The notes: generated by a model not told the origin, from the letters alone. A stretch of DNA of 15,382 bases from CAYSBE01 sp044337585 (GCA_044337585.1 JBIINH010000038.1:1-15382); one strand, 5' to 3'. Shown: positions 1 through 7,931, counted from the stretch's first letter. A program made the numbers and translations.

Positions 1-858
1 GACGGGGCACTGCCGTATGCATATGCTATACAATGCCCCGAATGTGGCACATCGCTTATTCGTAAAGAAGGAGAAGCGGTACATTACTGCCCCAATGAAT
101 CAGGGTGCCCATCACAGCTCATAGGAAAAATAGAGCATTTCATAGGTCGTAAGGCGATGAATATTGATAGCCTTGGAGGCAAAACAATTGAAGGGCTTTT
201 CAGAAAAGGACTGATAAAAAACTATGCTGATTTGTATGATCTGACTTATGACAAGCTGATAGGTGTAGAAATAGAATCGGAAGAAGACGGAGAAATCAAA
301 AAGCGAAAACTGCAGGAAAAAACAGTATCTAATATACTCAAAGGTATTGAACAATCGAAGTTGATTACATTTGAGAAAGTATTGTTTGCACTGGGCATTC
401 GCATGGTTGGTGAAACTGTAGCCAAAAAGCTGGCCAAGCATTTTGGTAATATTGATGCACTGGCCAAAGCAAATATTGAAACGCTAACTGCAATTCATGA
501 AATAGGCGATAAGATTGCAGAACATGTGGTAAGGTTTTTTGCCGAACCGCAAAACCGTGAAATGATTGAACGGTTGCGTTTGCATGGATTGCAGTTTGAA
601 TCATCACACAAGCCTGCCGAAAAACTATCAGCAACACTTGAAGGCAAAACCTTTTTGGTTTCAGGCGTTTTCAGTATGAGTCGCGATGAATTGAAAGCAC
701 TGGTAGAAGCACACGGAGGACGAAATGTAGGCAGCATCTCAAAATCGCTAAGCTATCTGATTGCGGGTGATAAAATGGGGCCAGAAAAACTAAAGAAGGC
801 AACCGATTTTAAAATAGCAATTATCTCTGAGAAAGAATTTATAGATATGCTTAAGTAA
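1..858 (+). CDS. ligA: NAD-dependent DNA ligase LigA, C-terminal part (5' end outside window)
   Basis: This gene seals nicks in duplex DNA using NAD+ during replication and repair. The reading frame is open from base 1, so the visible 285 residues are the C-terminal portion of a protein usually about 670 residues long; the adenylation and OB domains lie outside. What is visible, in order: a Cys4 zinc finger (C12, C15, C30, C36 of the visible part), a helix-hairpin-helix region (about residues 50-195, with 'FALGIRMVGETVAKKLAKHF' and 'IHEIGDKIAEHV'), and a C-terminal BRCT domain (about 212-285) with the LigA signature 'AGDKMGPEKLKKA'. The ATG at 157 is internal and is not the start. The TAA stop at 856-858 is one base from the stop of the convergent prenyltransferase gene, with no terminator hairpin between them. 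Identity is very secure. Confidence 0.97.
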   Translation, partial: DGALPYAYAIQCPECGTSLIRKEGEAVHYCPNESGCPSQLIGKIEHFIGRKAMNIDSLGGKTIEGLFRKGLIKNYADLYDLTYDKLIGVEIESEEDGEIKKRKLQEKTVSNILKGIEQSKLITFEKVLFALGIRMVGETVAKKLAKHFGNIDALAKANIETLTAIHEIGDKIAEHVVRFFAEPQNREMIERLRLHGLQFESSHKPAEKLSATLEGKTFLVSGVFSMSRDELKALVEAHGGRNVGSISKSLSYLIAGDKMGPEKLKKATDFKIAIISEKEFIDMLK

Positions 859-859
859 A

Positions 860-1744
860 TTATAACTTCAAAAGTGCCATACTCAGCATGCCTGTAAGCA
901 TGATTAATTTCATCATAAGACTTAGGTTGGCATAATGCCTTTTGGTATCAGCCAGAGTGAGCATGTAGGTGAAAACTGTCATAGGTAAAATCACAAACAA
1001 AACCATATAGCCGATATACAAAATTGCTGTATAATGGTGGTTATAAGGGATGAAGCTATTGCCAAGAAAAAGGTGCAATAAAATAGCCACAACAAAAAAT
1101 ACACTGATGTAAATGAGGAAATTTTTAGTTGGGCGAATACCAATAACAATCGGCAAGGTGCGGCTATTGTATTTCGCATCACCTTTCATGTCTTCCATGT
1201 CTTTTAATATTTCCCTAATCAGTGTGCTGATAAATGCAAATAGTGCATAAACCCATACCAAGTAAAAGGACATGCTGTGATCAAAAAGCAGAAGCAATAA
1301 AATGACGTATGCACTCAATGAAGAAATTAGCAGATTTCCGGTGAGGTAACTTTTTTTGTAAACAACAGAATACAACCATAATAAGGCAGAACAAATCACA
1401 ATGCTAATCGCCACATAAATATTGATATAAAGTCCCAATGCAAAAGCGAGCACATTAAATGTTAGATGTAGAAACATAGCCACTCTGCGTGAAATTTCTG
1501 TTCCTACAATTACACGATGAGGCTTATTGATATAGTCAATTTTAATATCAAGATAATCATTTATGATGTAGCCGGAAGCTCCGGCCAGAAAAGTTGCTAT
1601 CAATACGGAGATAAATTTTTTATTTAATAAGTCAACAGCAATCAAATGATGTGTAAGAAAGTAGTATGCAAGTATTTGTGTTGCAACCATCATCAGCAAG
1701 TTGCCAATGCGTATCAGCCGAAAAAAAGCAAATACTTGCTTCAT
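860..1744 (-). CDS. UbiA-family membrane prenyltransferase
   Basis: An integral membrane enzyme that transfers a polyprenyl chain from a diphosphate donor to an acceptor. The two aspartate-rich Mg-binding motifs of the family are visible: 'NDYLDIKID' (residues 62-70 from the chosen start) and 'DMEDMKGD' (182-189). Eight or nine hydrophobic segments cover most of its 294 residues. I chose the ATG at 1744, giving 'MKQVFAFFRLIRIGNLL', because it lies one base past the stop of the upstream DUF502 gene and matches the usual N-terminus of the family. An ATG at 1777 is in frame but would overlap that gene. It is the last gene of the dnaX-DUF502-ubiA-like set. The acceptor cannot be read from sequence; Bacteroidota relatives are often annotated as geranylgeranylglycerol-phosphate geranylgeranyltransferase, and a quinone or other lipid role is possible. 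Confidence 0.88.
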   Translation of the reverse strand: MKQVFAFFRLIRIGNLLMMVATQILAYYFLTHHLIAVDLLNKKFISVLIATFLAGASGYIINDYLDIKIDYINKPHRVIVGTEISRRVAMFLHLTFNVLAFALGLYINIYVAISIVICSALLWLYSVVYKKSYLTGNLLISSLSAYVILLLLLFDHSMSFYLVWVYALFAFISTLIREILKDMEDMKGDAKYNSRTLPIVIGIRPTKNFLIYISVFFVVAILLHLFLGNSFIPYNHHYTAILYIGYMVLFVILPMTVFTYMLTLADTKRHYANLSLMMKLIMLTGMLSMALLKL

Positions 1745-1745
1745 A

Positions 1746-2309
1746 TTAATGGATATCCGTAACACCTCCTGACACAATAAACTTCATCATGTCTGCAGCA
1801 TTTCCTTGATAGAGCTGTACTTTTTCGGCATCAACCAAAAACAAGTTGCCCGAAAATGCATATGAATGTGGAAAGTAAATCGCCATTTTGCCTGGCAATC
1901 CTAGTTTCGACAAATCTTTTTGGGTTACAAATCCGGGTTTCAATACACCAGGGGCAAGCTCTACCAAGACTGCTTCATTAAATTTTCTTTTCTCGCCCAC
2001 AAAGGCTTCCATAAACTCTTTAACGGATGAGTATACAATTTTAATAAATGGAATTTTTGAAAGAATATCATCTACGAACCTAAGCAACGGTTGTGCAATG
2101 ATATTTGAGCCAACATATCCGAGAAAAGTTATTGAGAATATAACGATAATAAATCCAACTGCAGGAACACCAACATTAAAATGGGTATCAAGTGTTTCTA
2201 CTACATAGGTAATTAGCCTCACCGTTACGTAGAATGGCAATACTATAAGCAGTCCTTTCAAAAAGTAACTTACAAAACCGGCAAACGCATTTTTAAATTT
2301 TTGTTTCAT
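1746..2309 (-). CDS. DUF502 family membrane protein
   Basis: A 187-residue protein with two strong N-terminal hydrophobic segments (about residues 10-35 and 48-72, 'FLKGLLIVLPFYVTVRLI' and 'VGFIIVIFSITFLGYVGSNI') followed by a soluble region. The segment 'IPFIKIVYSSVKEFMEAF', then 'VLVELAPGVLKPGFVT' and the C-terminal 'SGGVTDIH', are typical of the DUF502 family. Its biochemical function is unknown. It starts 3 bp after the dnaX stop and ends one base before the prenyltransferase ATG, so it is almost certainly co-transcribed and translationally coupled with both. The AGGAGGTG visible at 1762-1769 on this strand encodes the conserved Ser-Gly-Gly-Val near the C-terminus; it is too far from the next ATG to be read confidently as a ribosome binding site. 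Confidence 0.87.
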   Translation of the reverse strand: MKQKFKNAFAGFVSYFLKGLLIVLPFYVTVRLITYVVETLDTHFNVGVPAVGFIIVIFSITFLGYVGSNIIAQPLLRFVDDILSKIPFIKIVYSSVKEFMEAFVGEKRKFNEAVLVELAPGVLKPGFVTQKDLSKLGLPGKMAIYFPHSYAFSGNLFLVDAEKVQLYQGNAADMMKFIVSGGVTDIH

Positions 2310-2312
2310 ATC

Positions 2313-4064
2313 TTAATCAATATCTAATTCAAACGTATTTCTGAATTCCAATAAAGCGGGATTATTTCGCATCATCTCCTTAAATTTATCATCTGCCGTA
2401 AATATGCGTTCAACTTGTATCTTACTATCTACATTGGTTTTGTAATTAAGGTTGTAGTTTTTTACTTCATTTCTCAAAAATTGCATGAAGGGTAAATTGT
2501 CCTTTTGCAGCATTTCATCTTCATGTTTGCTGGCCAGGGTGAAAATAAATTCGTTATCTGACAATACTTCGTATGTAGCGTTCTTGTAAATTACAGCCAT
2601 GCTCATTTTTCCATCATTTTCAAGTTTCTGAATGTAAGCTTTAATACCATGGTCAAGTGTAGTTGCTGAAATAGCAACAGTCATTTCTGTGAAATCTGGT
2701 TGCTGTGCTTGCGAAGCGGGTTGGTCTTTTTTTTCAGTAGGTTCAGAAGCAACTTTATTGCGCAGTGATTTCAATTTGTCTTCAGCTGAGCGCCCATTAT
2801 TGGTATCAAATTCAGACTTCGATTTTGGGAAATCAACACGTTCTTTTCCGGGATTTGCAGGAGGAATAGGAGGATTTAATTTAGGAGCGGGTTCTTTTTC
2901 TGGAGTAAGCATTTCAGCTTGCTCAATCATTTTTTTTTTAGCACCAGCTTCAGCTGATTTTGCTTCAAGCAGGGTTTGTATGTGAGCGAGTTTTAGCAAA
3001 TACAACTCTACATGTAGCCTTGAATTTCGGCTCGAACGTAAATCCACCTCACATTTATTAATGATGTTTAATGCATTTAATAAAAACGACTGGCTGCATA
3101 ATGCAGATTGTTGTAAAAATTTAGTGGCGATAGTTTGAGGTACTTCTAATAATTTAATTGTATCATGGTGTTTGCATACCATCAGATTACGTATATGCTC
3201 ATTAAGTCCTGATAAGAAATGTTGCACATCAAAACCATTGTTTAATACATCATCAAATAATAGCAGTGTTTCGGCAGTGTTTTTTTCAAGTAGCTTATCA
3301 GTAGTTTTAAAATAGTATTCGTAGTCGAGTATGTTTAAGTTGGTAATTACATCCTGATAAGAAACATGCTTGCCGGAATAACTAACAATACGGTCGAAAA
3401 TGGACAATGCATCACGCATTGCACCATCTGCTTTTTGCGCAATTACATGTAGTGCTTCTTCTTCGGCAGTAATTTCTTCGCTTACACAAATTTTCTTTAG
3501 TTGTGTAACGGCATGTTCAATTTTAATTCTATGAAAATCGAATACTTGGCAGCGCGACAAAATAGTAGGTAATATTTTATGACGCTCGGTAGTTGCTAAA
3601 ATAAATTTAGCATAGGGTGGTGGCTCTTCCAATGTTTTTAGAAATGCATTAAAAGCAGCTGATGACAGCATGTGTACCTCATCAATGATGTATATTTTAT
3701 ACTTGGCTCCCTGTGGCGCATATCGAACCTGCTCTGCCAATGCACGTATATCATCAACCGAGTTGTTAGATGCGGCATCTAATTCATAAATATTGAATGA
3801 GGCATTTTGGTTAAAAGTTCTGCATGATTCACATTCATTACATGCTTCGATTTCGGTAGTAAGGTTTGTACAGTTAATGGTTTTAGCAAGTATTCGGGCA
3901 CAAGTAGTTTTTCCAACACCCCTTGGCCCACAAAATAAAAATGCATGTGCTAATTTGTTGTTACGAATGGCATTTTTTAAGGTTTGGGTAATATGTTCTT
4001 GACCTATGACGGTTTCAAAAGTCATAGGTCTGTATTTGCGTGCCGATACCACAAAATTTTCCAT
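2313..4064 (-). CDS. dnaX: DNA polymerase III subunit gamma/tau
   Basis: The clamp-loader ATPase that loads the sliding clamp at replication forks. Domains seen in 583 residues: AAA+ ATPase with Walker A 'GPRGVGKTT' (46-54), a zinc module with C65, C75, C78 and C81, Walker B 'IIDEVHML' (126-133), and the arginine-finger motif 'SRC' (170-172). A helical lid and collar domain extend to about residue 370. A charged, proline-rich linker follows (about 380-465), then a C-terminal domain (about 470-583) that should correspond to the tau-specific part. It is first in a leftward operon with the DUF502 and UbiA-like genes. A run of ten A's falls exactly at the collar/linker junction (codons 376-378 plus the first base of 379) and may generate a short gamma-like form; it is listed separately. 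Confidence 0.97.
   Translation of the reverse strand: MENFVVSARKYRPMTFETVIGQEHITQTLKNAIRNNKLAHAFLFCGPRGVGKTTCARILAKTINCTNLTTEIEACNECESCRTFNQNASFNIYELDAASNNSVDDIRALAEQVRYAPQGAKYKIYIIDEVHMLSSAAFNAFLKTLEEPPPYAKFILATTERHKILPTILSRCQVFDFHRIKIEHAVTQLKKICVSEEITAEEEALHVIAQKADGAMRDALSIFDRIVSYSGKHVSYQDVITNLNILDYEYYFKTTDKLLEKNTAETLLLFDDVLNNGFDVQHFLSGLNEHIRNLMVCKHHDTIKLLEVPQTIATKFLQQSALCSQSFLLNALNIINKCEVDLRSSRNSRLHVELYLLKLAHIQTLLEAKSAEAGAKKKMIEQAEMLTPEKEPAPKLNPPIPPANPGKERVDFPKSKSEFDTNNGRSAEDKLKSLRNKVASEPTEKKDQPASQAQQPDFTEMTVAISATTLDHGIKAYIQKLENDGKMSMAVIYKNATYEVLSDNEFIFTLASKHEDEMLQKDNLPFMQFLRNEVKNYNLNYKTNVDSKIQVERIFTADDKFKEMMRNNPALLEFRNTFELDID
2930..2939 (-). other. Candidate dnaX slippage site (A10 run)
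   Basis: On the coding strand the sequence reads GCT AAA AAA AAA ATG ATT GAG, encoding Ala375-Lys-Lys-Lys-Met379. The ten consecutive A's are the longest such run in any coding region of the window. Gaining one A (or a -1 ribosomal shift) gives AAT GAT TGA, stopping after residue 380. Losing one A (or +1) gives TGA directly, stopping after residue 378. Either product would contain the ATPase and collar domains but lack the tau-specific region. Thermus dnaX is known to make gamma by transcriptional slippage on an A9 run, and E. coli uses a -1 ribosomal shift at A AAA AAG. I see no obvious SD or stimulatory hairpin here, which favours transcriptional slippage. That it functions this way is inference. 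Confidence 0.6.
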
Positions 4065-4151
4065 GCAGCTAATGTACTTTTTTTTAGATGATGTAAAAAT
4101 GGCTAATTCTATTTATTTCACTTACATGTAGTTAACTTATTCACGTTTGAT

Positions 4152-4829
4152 TTACAACTGCCAGTCAATAGGTTCTTTATGATTTCTTTGAAGGTAATCA
4201 TTGGTTTTGGAAAAATGTTTACAGCCTAAAAATCCATTGTAAGCCGAAAGGGGAGAAGGATGAGCGGCTACCAGTACCAAGTGTTTTGTGGTGTCTATGA
4301 GTTTATTTTTGCTTTGGGCAAATTTGCCCCAAAGGATGAAAACAACATGCTCTTTTTGATCTGAAATATGCTGAATGACTTTATCAGTAAATGTTTCCCA
4401 TCCTTTCTTTTGATGAGAACCTGCTTCGTTTTGTCTTACTGTGAGTGTGGCATTTAATAGAAATACACCCTGATTCGCCCACTTACTAAGGTTGCCAGAT
4501 TGAGGTATTTCAAAGCCGTTATCTGTTTTCAGTTCTTTAAAAATATTTTGCAATGAAGGAGGTATTTGTATGCCGTCATTTACCGAAAAACACAATCCGT
4601 GTGCCTGCCCCATGCCATGATATGGATCTTGTCCCAAAATTACTACTTTTACTTTATCGAAAGGGGTTTGGTCAAATGCACTAAAAATACGGTTGCCGGG
4701 AGGAAAAATAATCATCCCTTTTTCTTTTTCACTTTGCAAGAAAGATTTGAGTTGCAGGAAATAGGGTTGATTAAACTCGTCCTGTAACAATTGCTTCCAG
4801 CTTTCTTCCATTACTACTTTTTCCGACAT
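4152..4829 (-). CDS. ung: Uracil-DNA glycosylase (family 1)
   Basis: Removes uracil from DNA in base-excision repair. At 225 residues it has the normal family length. The water-activating loop 'GQDPYHG' (66-72, catalytic D68), the uracil-recognition strand 'LLNATLTV' (124-131, N126), 'ILWGKFAQ' (165-172) and the DNA-intercalating 'HPSPLSA' loop (190-196, H190) are all intact. The ATG at 4829 is used; an in-frame ATG seven codons in ('MEESWKQLL') is a plausible alternative. A TAnnTTTG promoter match lies 33 bases upstream on the same strand. It is separated from dnaX by 87 bp and could either read into it or be a single unit; I see no convincing terminator in that gap. Confidence 0.97.
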   Translation of the reverse strand: MSEKVVMEESWKQLLQDEFNQPYFLQLKSFLQSEKEKGMIIFPPGNRIFSAFDQTPFDKVKVVILGQDPYHGMGQAHGLCFSVNDGIQIPPSLQNIFKELKTDNGFEIPQSGNLSKWANQGVFLLNATLTVRQNEAGSHQKKGWETFTDKVIQHISDQKEHVVFILWGKFAQSKNKLIDTTKHLVLVAAHPSPLSAYNGFLGCKHFSKTNDYLQRNHKEPIDWQL

Positions 4830-4839
4830 TTATTTTTAT

Positions 4840-4847
4840 TACATTTG
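4840..4847 (+). promoter_or_regulatory. -7 promoter element (TACATTTG) for the T9SS cargo gene
   Basis: TACATTTG is an exact match to the Bacteroidota -7 consensus TAnnTTTG. Its last base is 30 nt before the ATG of the secreted protein gene. I see no clear -33 TTTG; the expected position falls in a T-rich stretch inside the ung start region. The same octamer lies at the same 30-nt distance before the xer gene at 9521. Confidence 0.55.
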
Positions 4848-4862
4848 ATTTTTTACTACAGC

Positions 4863-4870
4863 CAAACATA
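4863..4870 (-). promoter_or_regulatory. -7 promoter element (TATGTTTG) for ung
   Basis: On the minus strand this reads TATGTTTG, an exact TAnnTTTG match ending 33 nt before the ung ATG. It points toward the opposing element at 4840-4847 only 15 bp away, so the two predicted transcripts would overlap at their 5' ends. No good -33 element is seen at the expected distance. Confidence 0.5.
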
Positions 4871-4876
4871 CACATT

Positions 4877-6880
4877 ATGCAAAAAATAGTACTAGTTGTT
4901 GCACTAACTTTTTTAACTTCAATAGCATGGTCGCAAACTTCAAAAGACTATGCTGTACTTTTACAAGTAGAAGTGACTGATAGTCCGGCAAGCATCACCA
5001 TTAAATGGCCGGCTGACAATTCAGCTACGAGCTACCGCATTTTTCGTAAATCTCTCAGCACTGATTTTTGGGGAAATGCATTGCAAACGCTATCCAATAC
5101 TGCTACATCCTACACCGATAATGCCATTGAAACCGCCAAAACTTATGAGTATTATGTTCAGCGACTCCACTCCGGACGCACAGCTCATGGTTATGTTTGT
5201 GCCGGAATAAAAGTACCGCCTATGCTTGAGCGTGGCGAAATGCTTCTGCTCGTTGATGATAACTACCGTGTACCATTGGCTGCCGAAATAGACCAATTGA
5301 AGTGGGATTTGATTAAAGATGGCTGGTGGGTAAATATCAAGTATATTGCACGCAACCTTTCTGCCGCAGCCGTGAAGCAAATCATTTTACAAGAAAACAT
5401 AAAACCTCTAGGTGCTCCTCAACTGCAAGCAGTGTATGTATTGGGTCGCGTTCCGGTTCCATATTCAGGAGGGTTTGTTGCGCAATCAGGTCAAACTTTT
5501 CCGCCTGATGGGCACACGGAGCATGGAGGGGCATGGGCAACAGATATGTACTATGCTTATTTAAATGAATCCTTTTGGACAGATAGTCTAGTTAACGATA
5601 CCACTCCTGCGAGGGCTGTAAATGACAACATACCCGGAGATGGAAAATTTGACCAAATGTTTATCGCAAACAACAAACCCAATTTGCAGGTTGGTCGTGT
5701 AGATCTTTTCAATATGCCGGTATTTGGGCAAACAGATACAGCATTGGTTAGGCAGTATTTGCAAAAAGCACATAAATACAAAATAGCCGAAACCCCGGTA
5801 ATCAGACGTGCTCTGGTAGATGATAATTTCGGAGCCATGAGTGGCGAAGCATTTGCTGCAAGCGGTTGGCGCAATTTCAGCACCATGTTTGGTGATAGTG
5901 TGGAAGCAAAAGATTACCTCACATCAACCAAACAAGGAAATTATTTATTTACCTATGGTTGCGGTGCAGGCAGTTATACCAGTTGTAGCGGAGTTGCCAC
6001 AACGGCTCAGTTTAATAACGATTCCATCAATCAAATTTTTACCATGTTGTTTGGCAGCTACTTTGGCGATTGGGATGCGCAGAATAATCTATTGCGTGCT
6101 CCGCTTGCTACCAAAAACGGTGGTTTGGCAAGTGCCTGGAGCGGTCGTCCGCACTGGCATTTTCATCACATGGCATTAGGATACAATATTGGATACAGTG
6201 CAAAACTTACCCAAGGAAATGTGTATGACGATACAACAGCCTCACCGGTTGGATATGTACATAATAAATGTTCCACATTTATTTCAACCAACCTGATGGG
6301 CGACCCCAGTCTTCGTTTGCATATGCGCGAGCCGGTATCAAGTTTCACAGCTTCAACATCATCGGACAGTATGCGTGTATCGCTGAGCTGGCAACTTGTT
6401 AGCGGAGCAGTGAACTACGTGATTTCAAAAGCTTCAAGCCTTAACAATGGTTTCATCGCTTCAGTAACATTGTCGGATACTGCCACCACCTGGGTTGATG
6501 TGACACCATTTAATGGCTATACAAAATATATGATAAGACCTGTGTTTGTTGAAACAACGCCAAGTGGTACATATCTCAATACTGCTTTAGGTACAGTTGA
6601 CTCTGCGTATTCAAAAAATACCACGCTTGCAACTACAAATGTTTCTGCAATTTCATTTTCAATGTATCCTAATCCCGCAAAAGACCAGTTACACATTTCC
6701 TTGCTTGAAAATGAAAATGGTACGGTAACCATTATTGATATAACCGGAAAAACGGTAATGCAGGTAAACATCTCTACTCAACATGATGTAATAAATCTAT
6801 CGTCACTTGGTAGAGGTATTTATTTTGTAAATGTGCAAACCGCAGCCGGTAATACGGTAAAGAAACTGGTAAAAGAATAG
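4877..6880 (+). CDS. Secreted T9SS cargo protein with FN3-like domain and C25-like fold
   Basis: A 667-residue exported protein. It starts with a signal peptide (residues 1-19, 'MQKIVLVVALTFLTSIAWS'), then an FN3-like domain (about 25-112). A central domain (about 118-485) has features seen in C25/gingipain-type caspase-like folds: 'LLLVDDNY', 'VYVLGRVPVPYSG' (187-198), 'QVGRVDLFNMP' (271-281), 'FTYGCGAGS' (358-366) and the late 'LMGDPSLRLH' (473-482). A second FN3-like domain (about 486-580) and a type A T9SS sorting domain (about 592-667: 'FSMYPNPAKDQLHI', 'GRGIYFVNV', terminal 'KKLVKE') follow. C25 enzymes normally have Gly-His-Gly and a Cys before Gly-Asp-Phe; here the matching places read GCG and 'FGSYFGDWD', so a peptidase activity is doubtful. 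The substrate or role is unknown. Surface attachment or release by T9SS is well supported; the C25 relationship is a judgement from motifs. Confidence 0.85.
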   Translation: MQKIVLVVALTFLTSIAWSQTSKDYAVLLQVEVTDSPASITIKWPADNSATSYRIFRKSLSTDFWGNALQTLSNTATSYTDNAIETAKTYEYYVQRLHSGRTAHGYVCAGIKVPPMLERGEMLLLVDDNYRVPLAAEIDQLKWDLIKDGWWVNIKYIARNLSAAAVKQIILQENIKPLGAPQLQAVYVLGRVPVPYSGGFVAQSGQTFPPDGHTEHGGAWATDMYYAYLNESFWTDSLVNDTTPARAVNDNIPGDGKFDQMFIANNKPNLQVGRVDLFNMPVFGQTDTALVRQYLQKAHKYKIAETPVIRRALVDDNFGAMSGEAFAASGWRNFSTMFGDSVEAKDYLTSTKQGNYLFTYGCGAGSYTSCSGVATTAQFNNDSINQIFTMLFGSYFGDWDAQNNLLRAPLATKNGGLASAWSGRPHWHFHHMALGYNIGYSAKLTQGNVYDDTTASPVGYVHNKCSTFISTNLMGDPSLRLHMREPVSSFTASTSSDSMRVSLSWQLVSGAVNYVISKASSLNNGFIASVTLSDTATTWVDVTPFNGYTKYMIRPVFVETTPSGTYLNTALGTVDSAYSKNTTLATTNVSAISFSMYPNPAKDQLHISLLENENGTVTIIDITGKTVMQVNISTQHDVINLSSLGRGIYFVNVQTAAGNTVKKLVKE

Positions 6881-6913
6881 AAATGCTAACAATATTAGCT
6901 GCATATTTGCCAT

Positions 6914-7036
6914 ATGAATTGGGCAGATAATTTTTGGATTTGGATGGCTACAGAGGCTTTCTTTGCTGCATATGTAGCAGCTGTATTGTATTATTTCTTC
7001 GTATATAAAAAGCGAAGGCGTGATGATAAAAAATAG
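6914..7036 (+). CDS. Small single-pass membrane protein (40 aa)
   Basis: A short reading frame beginning 'MNWADNFWIWMATEAFFAAY' and continuing through one hydrophobic helix (about residues 8-31) to a basic tail 'VYKKRRRDDKK' ending in TAG. This is the tryptophan-rich start, one helix, positive-inside tail layout of many real small membrane proteins. Its last 14 bases overlap the ATG of the helix-hairpin-helix gene in another frame, suggesting translational coupling. A near-match to the -7 box (CATATTTG, 6902-6909) lies only 4 bp before the ATG, so if that box is used the mRNA would be nearly leaderless. I do not recognise a family. It could still be a chance frame, but the composition and placement argue for a gene. 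Confidence 0.6.
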   Translation: MNWADNFWIWMATEAFFAAYVAAVLYYFFVYKKRRRDDKK

Positions 7037-7916
7037 AATTAGATATTTTTTAAAGACCTACTTTTATTTTAGTTCAAATGAAAGGAAAGGAGCATTTGGC
7101 TTCGTTTTTCTAATCATTTGTGTAGCAATTGCACCAATTGTATATCGTTTTGTTTATCCAATTTCTCCTCCAACCATTACGGTACACGGAGTAACCCAAC
7201 TAACTGATACTTTAGAGCCACCAATTACTTCTACCCAATCAATACATAAGGTAGAAGTCAAAAATGAATTGGATTTTGTTATAGACCCTAATGCTGCAAC
7301 AGAGCAAGAATGGAAGCGTTTGGGAATGAAATCATGGCAAATCAAGAATATAAAAAAATATCAGGCCAAGGGTGGGCAATTTAAATCAATAGAAGATGTT
7401 GGAAAAATTTACGGATTAAGTAGTATTGATTTTGAGAAGATGAAACCACACTTATTCATTAAACATACAGAGGCAAAGAGAGATTCCATCGTTTCGAAAC
7501 CTCAATTCAAAACAAATATTATTGAATTAAATTCGGCTGATACAAATGCTTTAAAATCATTATACGGCATTGGGTCAAAAATGGCGGGTAAAATTGTTGA
7601 TTACAGAGGAAGGCTTGGAGGATACAATTCGCTTAATCAACTCACCGAAATTTGGGGATTCAATGAAGACCTATTGTACGACTTAAAAGGGAAGCTAGTT
7701 TTAGATACAAGCAAGATTTACAAAATACCCATCAATTCCGTTTCACAAGAAACATTAAGTTTACACCCGTATATAAAAATACGATTGAGTAAAATTATTG
7801 TTAACTATCGCCAACAACATGGTCCGTATCGTATTCCGGCTGATTTAAAGAAGACATTGGTCGTGCAAGATTCAACCATTATAAAAATTACACCTTATCT
7901 TGATTTCTCATTTTAA
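7023..7916 (+). CDS. Membrane-anchored helix-hairpin-helix (ComEA-like) protein
   Basis: A 297-residue protein with a short basic cytoplasmic N-terminus, one membrane segment (about 24-45, 'AFGFVFLIICVAIAPIVYRF'), a linker, and three consecutive helix-hairpin-helix-type repeats: about 89-145 ('LGMKSWQIKNIKKYQAKGG'), 166-228 ('ELNSADTNALKSLYGIGSKM', then 'AGKIVDYRGRLGGYNSLNQL') and 234-296 ('INSVSQETLSLHPYI', 'KIIVNYRQQHGPY'). Such repeats bind DNA without sequence preference, and ComEA uses one for DNA uptake. Here the anchor and the triple repeat are typical of uncharacterised Bacteroidota relatives, so a role in DNA uptake or surface DNA binding is inference. I use the ATG at 7023; a GTG directly before it (7020) is also in frame. 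It overlaps the preceding 40-residue frame by 14 bp. Confidence 0.82.
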   Translation: MIKNRIRYFLKTYFYFSSNERKGAFGFVFLIICVAIAPIVYRFVYPISPPTITVHGVTQLTDTLEPPITSTQSIHKVEVKNELDFVIDPNAATEQEWKRLGMKSWQIKNIKKYQAKGGQFKSIEDVGKIYGLSSIDFEKMKPHLFIKHTEAKRDSIVSKPQFKTNIIELNSADTNALKSLYGIGSKMAGKIVDYRGRLGGYNSLNQLTEIWGFNEDLLYDLKGKLVLDTSKIYKIPINSVSQETLSLHPYIKIRLSKIIVNYRQQHGPYRIPADLKKTLVVQDSTIIKITPYLDFSF

Positions 7917-7931
7917 TAAAACAATGCTTAT

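Noticed and set aside
1745..1777. Upstream ATG at 1777 with a nearby AGGAGGTG for the prenyltransferase
   Set aside because: The purine stretch encodes the conserved C-terminus of the DUF502 protein; the ATG at 1744, one base past that gene's stop, gives the usual family N-terminus.
2727..2734. Second A-run (A8) in dnaX, in the charged linker
   Set aside because: Neither position nor following stops fit a gamma-like product; the A10 run at 2930-2939 is at the right boundary.
3279..3286. A AAA AAC heptamer in dnaX (Glu-Lys-Asn, codons 260-262)
   Set aside because: It matches a -1 frameshift heptamer, but it lies within the region needed for the clamp-loader collar and would give a truncated protein; a chance product of AT-rich codons.
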